From the NCBI RefSeq assembly GCF_027257875.1, contig NZ_JAPVQY010000027.1:1-64000 (forward strand): a stretch of DNA of 64,000 nucleotides, in the 5' to 3' direction. Origin of the DNA: Burkholderia sp. IMCC1007 (GTDB lineage: Bacteria > Pseudomonadota > Gammaproteobacteria > Burkholderiales > Burkholderiaceae). The notes beneath the pieces were generated by a model. It worked only from the letters and a program-made list of their open reading frames with translations, was not told the DNA's origin and made no database searches. Shown piece after piece: positions 1-8,922 of this stretch; the stretch's first letter is position 1, and every line of letters begins with the position of its first letter. The position numbers and the translations under genes were made by a program.

Positions 1-91
1 GGCCGCGCCGGCACGGCGAGCGCACGCGCCGCGGGCCGACGCGGCGGGCCTGCCCGGCGATCCCGTGCCGCCGGCCGGCGAAGCCCGCTAG
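1..91 (+). CDS. 3' end of an unidentified gene (partial)
   Basis: A frame open from the window edge ends at a TAG at 89-91. The readable tail is about 29 residues, rich in Ala, Pro and Arg, and finishes with PPAGEAR. It carries no recognisable motif, so the product cannot be named. A gene on the plus strand upstream of the lipopolysaccharide glycosyltransferase would fit the context, but in such G+C-rich DNA an open frame of this length can also occur by chance. Confidence 0.25.
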   Translation, partial: AAPARRAHAPRADAAGLPGDPVPPAGEAR

Positions 92-172
92 CAACGTGCC
101 GCTGCCGCGCCGGCCGCCGCAAAATCCTGTACATTGCGAGCCTTGTCCAGCCAGCTAGACGGAACGATTGCC

Positions 173-1351
173 GTGGCCCTGTTTTCTTCCGCCCGCCCGC
201 CCAGAACCATCCTCGTCGCCGCCCCGCGCCGTATCGGCGACGTGCTGCTGACGACGCCGCTCGTGCGTTCGCTGAAGGCGCGCTGGCCCGACGCGCAGAT
301 CGACATGCTGGTATTCCGCGGCACCGAAGGCGTGCTGGAGCACAACCCGGACGTGCGGCGCGTGATCGTCGTCGCGCAGCGCGCGGGGTTCGGCGAGCGG
401 CTGCGCGATGCGATGTCGATGTGGCGCCGCTACGATCTCGCGTGCGCGGCGCTGAGCTCCGACCGTCCGCGCTTCTACAGCTGGTTTGCCGGTCGCAAGC
501 GCGTCGGCCTCGTCGATCCGAATCGCGTCACGTGGCTTACGCGGATGATGCTCGACGGAATCGCGATCAATCACCACGAATCCGCGCATACGGTCGTCAG
601 CACGCTGGCGCTCGCGCCCGTGATCGGCATCGAACCGGTGTCGGAGGTCGTCGCGCCGGGCATCGGCAACGATCCCGCGCGACGCGCGCGCTTCGACGCG
701 TGGCTCGCGGAATCGCCGGCGATCCGCGACGGCAAGCCGCTCGTCGTGCTGCACCCGTATCCGATGTTCCGCTACAAGCAATGGCGGCTCGAAGGCTGGG
801 TCGAGATGATCGAATGGTTGCGCGCGCAAGGGTTTGCGATCGCGTTGTCGGGCGGCCCGGCCGATCGCGAGCGCGAGTACGCGGAGCAGGTCGCGACGAT
901 GGCGGGCGGCGACGTGCTGAACCTGGTCGGCCGCCTCACGTTCGGCGAAAGCGCGGAGCTCGTGCGGCGCGCGAAGCTGTTCATCGGGCCCGATACGGGC
1001 GCGACGCACGTCGCGGCCGCAACCGGCACCGACACGATCGCGCTGTTCGGTCCGTCCGATCCGGTGCGCTGGGGGCCGTGGCCGCAGCACTGGCCGGCGA
1101 CCGAGAACCCGTGGGCGCTGCGCGGCTCCGGGCGGCATGGCAACGTGTGGCTGCTGCAGGGCGAGGGCGACTGCGTGCCGTGCCGGCACGAGGGCTGCGA
1201 GCGTCATGTCGAGAGCCGCAGCGACTGCCTCGTCAATCTCGGTACGCAGCGCGTGAAGGCCGCGGCCGCCGAGATGCTCGGGCTGAATCCGCCGGGCGCG
1301 GCCGCCACGGTCGTCGACACGTCGCGGCTGCATCGCGCGCGGCCGGACTGA
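173..1351 (+). CDS. Glycosyltransferase family 9, heptosyltransferase-like
   Basis: Likely transfers heptose or a related sugar from a nucleotide-activated donor onto the lipopolysaccharide inner core at the cytoplasmic face of the inner membrane. The N-terminal ILVAAPRRIGDVLLTTPLVR and the C-terminal GPDTGATHVAAATG (about residue 272) followed by ALFGPSDP are the signatures of the WaaC/WaaF/WaaQ family; 392 residues is slightly long for it. The family 9 assignment is firm, but WaaQ (heptosyltransferase III) versus a relative is not decided. I chose the GTG at 173, with a weak GGAA 8 bases upstream; a TTG at 134 in the same frame would add 13 residues. It converges on the O-antigen ligase-like gene, 43 bases away. 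Confidence 0.8.
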   Translation: MALFSSARPPRTILVAAPRRIGDVLLTTPLVRSLKARWPDAQIDMLVFRGTEGVLEHNPDVRRVIVVAQRAGFGERLRDAMSMWRRYDLACAALSSDRPRFYSWFAGRKRVGLVDPNRVTWLTRMMLDGIAINHHESAHTVVSTLALAPVIGIEPVSEVVAPGIGNDPARRARFDAWLAESPAIRDGKPLVVLHPYPMFRYKQWRLEGWVEMIEWLRAQGFAIALSGGPADREREYAEQVATMAGGDVLNLVGRLTFGESAELVRRAKLFIGPDTGATHVAAATGTDTIALFGPSDPVRWGPWPQHWPATENPWALRGSGRHGNVWLLQGEGDCVPCRHEGCERHVESRSDCLVNLGTQRVKAAAAEMLGLNPPGAAATVVDTSRLHRARPD

Positions 1352-1394
1352 CCGCGCCCGCGCGTCGCATCGTCTTGCGCGGACGCGTGACGCG

Positions 1395-2675
1395 TTACGC
1401 GCTGCGCCGGATCGCCGACGTCTCGCGCGGCAGCGCTTCGCCGCGCTCGCCGCAGCCGAGCAGGATGCCGGTGAGCAGCACCAGCAGATGTCCTTCCGCG
1501 AAATCGAGCAGCAGCGAATTCGCGAGACTGCCGATCGCGAAGATCGCGAGCCAGCCGAGCAGCAAATGCCGGGAGCGCGGATCGAGCGCGCGGCTGCCGC
1601 GCGCGATCTGCACGATCAGGTTCACGAACAGCACGAGGCCGAGCGCGCCGAGCTGCACGGCCATCAGCAAGTACTCGTTATGCGGATTCGACGTGAGCTG
1701 GCCTTCCGCCGCCGTCTTGCCTGCCGCGAGCTTCTGGAACTCGAACTCGAGGCCGCCCGCGCCATAGCCGAACACCGGGCGCGCGCGATACAGCTCGAGC
1801 CCCTTCTTGTACCACTCGAGACGCAGCCCGGTCGACGTGGCCGCATCGCTCTGCCGATACTGCTGCACTTCGGAGACGACCTTCACGAGCCGGCCGTCGT
1901 GCACCGTGCACGCGGCCGCGACGAGCGCGACGCCGGCCAGCACCAGCGCGCCGGCGGCGAGCCCTGCGCGCAGCGCGGACTGGCGGCGCAGCAGCAGCAC
2001 GAAACGCACGGCGACGACGAGGATCAGCAGCAGCGCGATGACCTGCCCGGTGCGCCCCTGCAGCATCACGAACACGTTGACCAGCGACCACGCGGCGACG
2101 CCGGCATACGCGGCACGCGCGCGCACGGTGCTGGCCGACAGCGCGAGGTCGGCTGCCTGGTAGAACAGCAGCGCGCCGAACATGCCGGCCGCGATGTGGT
2201 TCTTGAACACCCACGCGCGTGACAACGGCAGCTCGGTCGAATGCGCGGGCCCGATCGCGGTCAGCCCGAGATAGTTGGTGGTCGACAGCAGCAGGATCAC
2301 GCACAGCGTGCCGAACCACGCGCGCCGCACGATCGGCGCCCAGTTCGAATGGCGGAACGCGAGGACGGCAAACGGCACCAGCAGCAGCTTGTCGTACTTG
2401 GCGACCCAGTTCCATGCCTTCGGGGGCGGTGCGACCGTGTACGCGACGCTCGCGGCCAGCGCCGCGAGGATCAGCAGCGCCGCGAGCGACACCGGTTCGG
2501 TGACGAACGTGCGCAGGTTGCGCCAGAATTCGGGGGAAATCACCAGCGCGGCCGCGAACAGCGCGCAGAACACGTTGGTCAGCGCGGTCGAGACGGGCAC
2601 CATGCAGAGCGCGATGACGGCGAAGGTGCGGGCCGCAGTGAGGCGCCGCGTGGCGTGAGACGAAAACGAAAGCAT
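1395..2675 (-). CDS. O-antigen ligase family membrane protein (WaaL-like)
   Basis: A 426-residue polytopic membrane protein with about 10-12 hydrophobic segments and one large hydrophilic loop near the C-terminus. The loop contains NPHNEYLL (about residue 329), the His-containing motif typical of the O-antigen ligase/polymerase superfamily. Known members join undecaprenyl-linked O-antigen to lipid A-core on the periplasmic side. Its place inside a core-glycosyltransferase cluster favours a ligase over a polymerase (Wzy), but sequence alone does not settle this. The start at 2675 opens straight into the first membrane segment; an ATG at 2705 would add 10 residues. Neither start has a strong ribosome binding site. 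Confidence 0.78.
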   Translation of the reverse strand: MLSFSSHATRRLTAARTFAVIALCMVPVSTALTNVFCALFAAALVISPEFWRNLRTFVTEPVSLAALLILAALAASVAYTVAPPPKAWNWVAKYDKLLLVPFAVLAFRHSNWAPIVRRAWFGTLCVILLLSTTNYLGLTAIGPAHSTELPLSRAWVFKNHIAAGMFGALLFYQAADLALSASTVRARAAYAGVAAWSLVNVFVMLQGRTGQVIALLLILVVAVRFVLLLRRQSALRAGLAAGALVLAGVALVAAACTVHDGRLVKVVSEVQQYRQSDAATSTGLRLEWYKKGLELYRARPVFGYGAGGLEFEFQKLAAGKTAAEGQLTSNPHNEYLLMAVQLGALGLVLFVNLIVQIARGSRALDPRSRHLLLGWLAIFAIGSLANSLLLDFAEGHLLVLLTGILLGCGERGEALPRETSAIRRSA

Positions 2676-2806
2676 CGGGACCTGTCGAATGGACGAATGC
2701 GGCATGCGGGCACCGTGCCGCGCGCCGCGCGCCCCGGCGGCACCCGGAGCGAAGCGCGCAGTATACGCGAAGCAGCGTGCGTTTCCGTGTCGTTTCCGGG
2801 GCCCGA

Positions 2807-3649
2807 TCAGCCGAATGCGCGCTTGATCCGCGAGCGCAGCAGCGCACGCTTGAGCGGCCCTTCGACGGCCGGTGTGTCGAGCGCGATGCGCGAGCCGGCC
2901 GGCTCGCCGCGGTGCAGGTAATAGCGGTCGAACGTGGCCTGCGTCATGCCCCATTTGTTGAGAAACTGGCGGCGGCCGTCGTTCTTGACGATCTTGCCCG
3001 TGCTCTTCTGCTGGAAGTGGTAGACGAGGCTGTCGCCGACGCCGAGGAAGATCCGGCAGCCGGCATCCCAGAATTTCATCGAGAAATCGTTGTCGCTGCT
3101 CATCCCGGGCGACAGCTCGCTGCTATAGCCGCCGATGCGGTTCCACCAGTCGCGATGCACGAGCGTCGGCGGCCAGGTCGAGCCGAGCCAGTCCGCGCGC
3201 GCAAGCTTCGGCGTGGCCGCGACGAGGCCCGCGGCGTCGAACTGTTCGGCGTCGCGGCCGAAATTGCTGACGACGACGCACGGGTTGCGCGTGTCGACCG
3301 GCTCGACCATCGTGCCGGACAGCATGAAGAGATCGGTCGGCATTTGCTCGATGCGCCGCACGAGCGCCGCGTCCCAGCCGGGGCAGCAGTACATGTCATC
3401 GTTCATGTAGACGACGTAGTCGCGCGTCGCGCGCGCGGCGGCCAGGTTCACCGCGTGACAGATGCCGATGTTGGCCGGCGACGCGGTGTGCTCGATGCCT
3501 TCGTGGCGCACCCAGTCGAGCGTGCCGTCCGAGCCGTCGTTCACGTGCACGATGATCTGGTGGTCGTATGCGGAATGGCGGCGCAGGCTGTCGACGACGA
3601 GCTTGAGGTACGGCAGGTTGTTCCAGGTCGGGATGATGATGGAGAACAT
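2807..3649 (-). CDS. Glycosyltransferase family 2 (lipopolysaccharide core type)
   Basis: A 280-residue GT-A enzyme. It begins FSIIIPTWNNLPYLK, has an HVNDGSDGT donor-binding loop (about residues 35-42) and YMNDDM (about 81-86) in place of the usual DXD metal motif. There is no membrane segment, so it should act in the cytoplasm. It follows the waaE-like gene on the same strand by about 130 bases and precedes the ligase-like gene, so a role in adding an outer-core sugar is likely. Donor and acceptor cannot be read from the sequence. The ORF is open far upstream of 3649, but the family homology starts exactly at this ATG. Confidence 0.82.
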   Translation of the reverse strand: MFSIIIPTWNNLPYLKLVVDSLRRHSAYDHQIIVHVNDGSDGTLDWVRHEGIEHTASPANIGICHAVNLAAARATRDYVVYMNDDMYCCPGWDAALVRRIEQMPTDLFMLSGTMVEPVDTRNPCVVVSNFGRDAEQFDAAGLVAATPKLARADWLGSTWPPTLVHRDWWNRIGGYSSELSPGMSSDNDFSMKFWDAGCRIFLGVGDSLVYHFQQKSTGKIVKNDGRRQFLNKWGMTQATFDRYYLHRGEPAGSRIALDTPAVEGPLKRALLRSRIKRAFG

Positions 3650-3783
3650 GGCGGTCGAATTCGGTGGTCGTCGTGGCGGCGGCGCGTGGCGCGCCGCCTC
3701 GGGCGGGCGCGGAGGGTGCGCGGGCAGCTCGGCATTGTAACGCCGGGCCGGGCGCATGCCGGCGGTGCGAGCGCGGCGCGCGC

Positions 3784-4536
3784 TCAGCGGGCCGGTTGGT
3801 GGCCGAGCTTCAGGAACCGGTAGTAGACGGTCTCCGCGTTGAACACGGCGATCATGAAGCCCGCGCGGCCGTCGAGAAACCCGCGCCGCAGCACGTAGGT
3901 CCGCACGAACGCCCACGCGCCGCGCGCGAGCGCCTTGCCGAAGCCGCCGCGCTGGCCGGCCGCGCGGCGCTGGCGCGCGCCGGCGGTCGAATACGCATCG
4001 AGCTTGCGCACGACCGTTTCGAAATCCTCGTACGAATAGTGCATCAGCTTGCCGGAGAGCCGCTGCGCGGGCGTGTCGAACACGAGGCGTTCGTGCACCA
4101 GATCGTCGGAGAAGCGGGCCGCGCCGCGCCGGAACAGGCGCGGGATCCAGTCCGGATACCAGCCGCTGTGGTGGATCCACTGGCCGCAGAAGCTCGACAG
4201 CCGGTCGATCGCGTAGACCTGCGCGGCCGGCGCGCGGATCGCGTCGCGGATCGATTGCGCGAGTTCCGGGCTGACCACCTCGTCGGTATCGAGCGACAGG
4301 ATCCAGTCGGTGTCGAGCGCGTCGAGCGCGCGATTCTTCTGCGGGCCGAAGCCCGGCCAGTCGCGTTCCACGATCACGCGGGCGCCGTGCGCGCGGGCGA
4401 TCGCGACGGTATCGTCGGTGCTGCCGCCGTCGATCACGACGACGTCGTCGGCGAAGGCCAGCGCATCGAGGCACTGCGCGAGCCGCGCGGCCGCATTGAG
4501 GGCGATGAGGGCGACGCCGAGAGTGGGTTCTGCCAT
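3784..4536 (-). CDS. waaE: Family 2 glycosyltransferase, WaaE/KdtX-like
   Basis: A 250-residue enzyme of the WaaE/KdtX/LgtF group, which in enterobacteria and relatives adds beta-1,4-glucose to the first heptose of the inner core. Visible are VVVIDGGSTDDT (about residues 32-43), the conserved W-P-G-F-G-P-Q-K-N-R block (60-69) and SLDTDE (81-86), the DXD site that holds the nucleotide sugar through a metal ion. The C-terminal third contains the FVRTYVLRRGFLDG block typical of this group. The open frame extends upstream to 4728, but similarity begins at the ATG at 4536. It is divergent from msbA; the shared 203-base gap holds the msbA promoter candidate. Confidence 0.82.
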   Translation of the reverse strand: MAEPTLGVALIALNAAARLAQCLDALAFADDVVVIDGGSTDDTVAIARAHGARVIVERDWPGFGPQKNRALDALDTDWILSLDTDEVVSPELAQSIRDAIRAPAAQVYAIDRLSSFCGQWIHHSGWYPDWIPRLFRRGAARFSDDLVHERLVFDTPAQRLSGKLMHYSYEDFETVVRKLDAYSTAGARQRRAAGQRGGFGKALARGAWAFVRTYVLRRGFLDGRAGFMIAVFNAETVYYRFLKLGHQPAR

Positions 4537-4644
4537 GAAAATCGTCGAAAAGGCGGAGAAAACGGTGAGCGGCAGTATACCCGCGCGCCGGCCGGCGGCC
4601 GCCGGCCGCTTCGGCGGCGGCCGTGCCGGCGCAGGCGGTACGGC

Positions 4645-4650
4645 TATAAT
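4645..4650 (+). promoter_or_regulatory. -10 element for msbA
   Basis: A perfect TATAAT hexamer lies about 90 bases upstream of the msbA start in the waaE-msbA gap. No good -35 hexamer is seen at 16-18 bases, so the call rests on the -10 box alone. A consensus hexamer is uncommon in DNA this rich in G+C. Confidence 0.4.
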
Positions 4651-4739
4651 GTTGGGCCTTTTTCGGCACCCGCCGGACGGGGGCGAACCCCCGGACACCC
4701 ATGCTCCGGGCGCCGCGTCGCGGCTCAAGAAGGATTGCC

Positions 4740-6521
4740 TTGGAAACCCAGAACACTCTTCGCAAACCGATGGACGGCACGAGTACGTCGCCCGTCACGG
4801 TCCTCAAGCGCCTGTGGCCGTACATCCGGCCGCTCATCGGCATCGTGGTGCTCGCCGTGATGACGATGGGCGTCGTCGCGGCCACGGAAGCCGGGATTCC
4901 GGCGCTGCTCAAGCCGCTGCTCGATCACGGGTTCGGCTCGCACGGCAGCGACCGCGCGAAATGGTTCGTGCCGATCGCGGTGATCGGCCTCGCGCTCGTG
5001 CGCGGCGTATCGCAGTACGCGTCGAATTACCTGCTCAACTACGTGTCGAACCGCATCCTGCTGCAGCTGCGGCTCGAGATGTTCCAGCGGATGCTCCACA
5101 CGGGCGCGTCGTTCTTCCAGCGCGAAACCGCGAGCACCGTGATCAACGCGATCGTGTTCGAGGTCAACCAGATCCTGTCGGTGCTGACCGGCGTGATGGT
5201 CACGCTCGTGCGCGACTCGCTGACGGTGGTGTTCCTGCTCGGCTACCTGTTCTACCTGAACTGGCGGCTCACGCTGATCGTCGCGGTGATCCTGCCGGGC
5301 ATCGGCTGGCTCGTCAGCAAGATCAACCGCCGGCTGCGCCGCCTGAACCGCGAGCACCAGACGCTGACCAACGAGCTGTCGTACATCGTCGAGGAGACGG
5401 TCGGCGGCTACAAGGTCGTCAAGGTGCACAACGGCGAAGCGTACGAGATGGACCGCTTCACGACGATGAGCAAGCGCCTGCGCGGCTACGCGATGCGCAT
5501 GACGATCTCGGGCGGGCTCGCGCAGCCGCTCACGCAGTTCCTCGCGTCGATCGCGCTCGCGGTCGTGATCACGATCGCGGTCGTGCAGTCGAGCAACGAC
5601 CAGACGACGGTCGGCGGCTTCGTCGCGTTCGTCACGTCGATGCTGCTGGTGATTTCTCCGCTCAAGCACCTGATCGACGTGAACCAGCCGCTGCAGCGCG
5701 GGATGACGGCCGCCGAGCTGATCTTCGGGCTCATCGACGAGCCGGCCGAGCCGCAGGGCGGCGGCCGCGCGTTGCCGCACGCGCGCGGCGAGATCGAGTT
5801 CCGCGACGTGACGTTCGATTACGGCGCGGCCGAGCGGCCGACGCTCGACCGCATTTCGTTCAAGGTCGCGCCCGGCGAGATGATCGCGCTCGCGGGGCCG
5901 TCCGGCAGCGGCAAGACGACGCTCGTGAACCTGCTGCCGCGCTTCTTCGACCCGACCGGCGGCGCGATCCTCGTCGACGGCGTGCCGGTGGCCGACTACG
6001 ACCTCCACGCGCTGCGCGGCCAGATGGCGATGGTCAGCCAGGACGTCGTGCTGTTCAACGACACGATCGCCGCGAACGTCGCGTACGGGCAGACGCCCGA
6101 CCGCGCGCGCGTGCAGGCCGCGCTCGAGGCCGCGAACCTCGCCGATGCGGTCGCCGCGATGCCCGACGGGCTCGACACGCTGGTCGGCGGCAATGGGATG
6201 CGCTTGTCGGGCGGCCAGCGGCAGCGGCTCGCGATTGCGCGTGCGATCTACAAGGACGCGCCGATCCTGATTCTCGACGAGGCAACCTCGGCGCTCGATT
6301 CGGAATCGGAGCGCCATGTGCAGGCGGCGCTCGAACGGTTGATGGAAGGCCGTACGACGCTCGTGATCGCGCACCGGCTGTCGACCATCGAGCGCGCGGA
6401 CCGGATCCTCGTGCTCGAGTCCGGCAAGATCGTCGAGGAGGGCAGCCACGACGAACTGCTGCGCCACGGCGGGCTGTACGCGCACCTGCACCGGATCCAG
6501 TACCAGCAGCAGGCCGCGTGA
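4740..6521 (+). CDS. msbA: Lipid A flippase, ABC transporter MsbA
   Basis: Half-size ABC exporter of 593 residues that moves lipid A-core across the inner membrane using ATP; it works as a homodimer. The N-terminal half has six membrane segments. The C-terminal ATPase has Walker [10 protein letters not shown] (about 386-394), signature LSGGQRQR (about 489-496), Walker [13 protein letters not shown] and an H-loop AHRLS. I chose a TTG at 4740 because AGGA lies 5 bases upstream and translation there gives the usual family length; the next ATG, at codon 11, would give a 583-residue product. Its neighbours make the core oligosaccharide that MsbA exports together with lipid A. Confidence 0.93.
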   Translation: METQNTLRKPMDGTSTSPVTVLKRLWPYIRPLIGIVVLAVMTMGVVAATEAGIPALLKPLLDHGFGSHGSDRAKWFVPIAVIGLALVRGVSQYASNYLLNYVSNRILLQLRLEMFQRMLHTGASFFQRETASTVINAIVFEVNQILSVLTGVMVTLVRDSLTVVFLLGYLFYLNWRLTLIVAVILPGIGWLVSKINRRLRRLNREHQTLTNELSYIVEETVGGYKVVKVHNGEAYEMDRFTTMSKRLRGYAMRMTISGGLAQPLTQFLASIALAVVITIAVVQSSNDQTTVGGFVAFVTSMLLVISPLKHLIDVNQPLQRGMTAAELIFGLIDEPAEPQGGGRALPHARGEIEFRDVTFDYGAAERPTLDRISFKVAPGEMIALAGPSGSGKTTLVNLLPRFFDPTGGAILVDGVPVADYDLHALRGQMAMVSQDVVLFNDTIAANVAYGQTPDRARVQAALEAANLADAVAAMPDGLDTLVGGNGMRLSGGQRQRLAIARAIYKDAPILILDEATSALDSESERHVQAALERLMEGRTTLVIAHRLSTIERADRILVLESGKIVEEGSHDELLRHGGLYAHLHRIQYQQQAA

Positions 6522-6604
6522 CGCCGGTGTGCGCGCGTGTGCTAGTCTTCATCGGGCAGGTGCAGTCGTTTCTGGTTCGACGTGACAACCCGGAGGGACG
6601 AACG

Positions 6605-6997
6605 ATGAAGAAGACGCACGCAATGATGCTGGCCGCACTGATCGCTGCGGGCTTCGCAGCGCCGGTCGCGCTGGCGCAGGATCACGGCAACGACGACAGG
6701 CACGACAATCACGGCGGCCGCGGCATGCACCGCGGCCATGGCCCGCAGCACATGTCGCACGGCGACGCGATGCATCGCGACGACGACGTCCCGCAGCGCT
6801 GGGCCGACCAGCCGCATCGCGACTGGCACCGGGGCGACCGGCTTCCCTACGAATTCCGCGATCGCCAGTACGTGGTCGACGACTGGCGCGGCTACCACCT
6901 AAGCCCGCCGCCGCGCGGCTATCACTGGGTCGGCGTCGGCGGCGACTACCTGCTCGTGCAGATCGGCTCGGGCGTCGTGTTGCGCGTCGGCCCGTAA
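6605..6997 (+). CDS. RcnB family periplasmic protein
   Basis: A 130-residue exported protein. It has a cleavable signal peptide (lysines at 2-3, hydrophobic core, AxA-type site ending at ALAQ), then a His/Asp/Gly-rich region with many HG and HR pairs (about 27-70), and a C-terminal block DWRGYHLSPPPRGYHWVGVG followed by a short hydrophobic end, which is the RcnB-type domain. E. coli RcnB affects nickel and cobalt homeostasis; the His-rich stretch fits metal binding, but function here is inferred. GGAGG at 6593-6597 supports the ATG. It stands alone after msbA. Confidence 0.8.
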   Translation: MKKTHAMMLAALIAAGFAAPVALAQDHGNDDRHDNHGGRGMHRGHGPQHMSHGDAMHRDDDVPQRWADQPHRDWHRGDRLPYEFRDRQYVVDDWRGYHLSPPPRGYHWVGVGGDYLLVQIGSGVVLRVGP

Positions 6998-7048
6998 CGC
7001 GTCGTTCGATCCTTCATCCGGCGGCCGGGCAGGTGCCCGGCCGTCGCG

Positions 7049-7615
7049 TCATTTGGCCGCCGTCCGGCGGACCCAGCGTCGCTCGATCCGCGACATCGCC
7101 CAGCACACGGCCAGCGCGCAGACGGTACCGAGCGCGACCTCGCCGAGCCGCATCAGCGGAATGTCCCAGAGCGGGCCGTTGCCCGGAAACAGCAGCACGA
7201 TCGTCGCGGTCACGCCGCCGAGTCGTGCCGCGCTGCCGACGTTCAGGCACCAGCAGCTGACGATCACGATCGCGACGGTGATTGCGTAGGCAACGAGGCG
7301 ATCGCCGCCGAGCGCCGCGCCGGCGAAGCCGAGCAAGCCGCCGACCATCGCGCCGATGAACTGGTCGCGCGACAGCGACATCGTGTCCGAGTAGTTGTGC
7401 TGCGTGACGGCGATCGCGGTGATGGCCGCCCATACGGCCTGCTCGGTGTGCAGCGCGCGGCCGATCGCATACGCGAGGCACGCGCCGCAGACGGCCTGCA
7501 CCGCCATCAGCGCGCCTTGCGCGAGCCGTTCGCTGAACGAGAGCCCCTTGAACAGATCGAAGATCGACTGCTGGATCTGCTGGCGCGCTTCGTTGAGGGT
7601 CCTGATCGTATCCAT
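7049..7615 (-). CDS. FUSC-like membrane protein
   Basis: A 188-residue protein with about five predicted membrane helices and a short cytoplasmic N-terminus. It matches the N-terminal membrane half of FUSC/aromatic acid exporter proteins: a helix with QAVCGACLAYAIGRAL, then HTEQAVWAAITAIAVTQHN and a Gly-rich GGLLGFAGAALGG. Full-size FUSC exporters are about 600-700 residues and have a second cytoplasmic part, which is absent here; short stand-alone forms are known. Substrate unknown. It is downstream of, and co-directional with, the MFS gene (38-base gap). Confidence 0.7.
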   Translation of the reverse strand: MDTIRTLNEARQQIQQSIFDLFKGLSFSERLAQGALMAVQAVCGACLAYAIGRALHTEQAVWAAITAIAVTQHNYSDTMSLSRDQFIGAMVGGLLGFAGAALGGDRLVAYAITVAIVIVSCWCLNVGSAARLGGVTATIVLLFPGNGPLWDIPLMRLGEVALGTVCALAVCWAMSRIERRWVRRTAAK

Positions 7616-7653
7616 CGTTCGTCGGTCGGGAAGCGGTTGTCGGTGCGACTGCG

Positions 7654-8922
7654 TCAGCGTGCCCGTTCGGGCGATGCGGCGGCCGGCTCGTCCGTGGGCG
7701 CGTCGCCGTTCTCGACGCGCGTTTCCGGCATCACGAGCCAGACCAGCAGCACCGCGAGCGCGCCGGCACCGGCGAGCCCGAAGAAGCTAGTCGCATTGCC
7801 GAAGTGATCGGCGACATAGCCGGCCACGGCCGTGCTGAGCGTCGCGCCGATCCCGGCCGCGAGCCCGAACAGCCCGATGCACAGGTTGTAGCGCCCCTTG
7901 CCGCCCGCGACGTCGGCCGCGATCAGCGGCAGCATCACGCCGAACACCGCCGCGCTGATGCCGTCGAGCATCTGCACCGGCACCAGCAGGTACGGGCTGC
8001 TCACGCCCGCGAACAGCAATGCGCGTACCGGCAGCGCCGAGAAGCCGAGCAGCAGGATCGGCCGGCGCCCCCAGCGTTGCGCGGAGCGGCCGACCCACGG
8101 CGACAGCATCGCGACGATCGCCTGCGGCACGATGATGCAGGCCGCGATCACGAGCTGCACGTTCTCGCCCATCCCGGCCGTCACTTCGCCGGCCGCGAGG
8201 TTGAGCATCGCCGCGTTCGACAGGTGGAACAGCACCACGCACGCCGCGAAGATCAGCATCCGGCGATCGCGCAGCAGTTCGAGCAGCGTTTCGCGTTGCT
8301 CGCCTTCGTCGCGATGGTCGTGATCGTCGGGCTTCGACTTGTGCGGGATCACTTCGTGCGTCGGCTGGATCATCGCGAGCGCGAACAGCGCCGGCAACGC
8401 GAGTACGGCAGTCAGCCAGAACACCGCGCGTGCGGAGAAATACTCGCCGGTGAGCCCCATCAGGCCCGCGGCGACCGCGCTGCCGATCGATGCCCAGCGC
8501 GCGTTGCGGCCGAGCCGGTCGCCGAGATCCGCGCGCCCGACCAGCGAGAACGAGATCGCGGCCATCGCCGGCACGAGCATGCAGCTCGCGAAGCCGTGGA
8601 ACACTTCGGCCGCGATCACCGGCACGATCGTCGGGCTTGACGCGAGCAGCACCGCGGACAGGATGATCGCCGCGATCGCCCACGCGGCCGCGGCTTTCTT
8701 GTTCTTCAGCGCATCGACGGCCGCGCCGCCGGGCACCTGGCTGACCATCGCGCTGATCGTGCCGATCGACAGCACCATGCCGATTTCGCCCTGCGTCCAT
8801 TTGTGCGATGCGAGGTAGGACGCAATGAACGGACCGAATCCGGTTTGAACGTTTGCGACGAAGAAGTTGAGCCAGTCGAGGGACCGCAGACTGCGAGCGG
8901 TGACGGAATGCTTGATCGTCAT
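7654..8922 (-). CDS. MFS transporter
   Basis: A 422-residue permease with about 12 membrane segments and a central His/Asp-rich cytoplasmic loop (KPDDHDHRDEGEQR). The N-terminal half contains GTISAMVSQVPGGAAVDALK, the loop 2-3 region of major facilitator proteins, and a GRSAQRWGRRP repeat in the second half. The substrate is not evident. The start codon overlaps the stop of the PRC-barrel lipoprotein gene by four bases (ATGA), so the two are very probably translated together. Confidence 0.8.
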   Translation of the reverse strand: MTIKHSVTARSLRSLDWLNFFVANVQTGFGPFIASYLASHKWTQGEIGMVLSIGTISAMVSQVPGGAAVDALKNKKAAAAWAIAAIILSAVLLASSPTIVPVIAAEVFHGFASCMLVPAMAAISFSLVGRADLGDRLGRNARWASIGSAVAAGLMGLTGEYFSARAVFWLTAVLALPALFALAMIQPTHEVIPHKSKPDDHDHRDEGEQRETLLELLRDRRMLIFAACVVLFHLSNAAMLNLAAGEVTAGMGENVQLVIAACIIVPQAIVAMLSPWVGRSAQRWGRRPILLLGFSALPVRALLFAGVSSPYLLVPVQMLDGISAAVFGVMLPLIAADVAGGKGRYNLCIGLFGLAAGIGATLSTAVAGYVADHFGNATSFFGLAGAGALAVLLVWLVMPETRVENGDAPTDEPAAASPERAR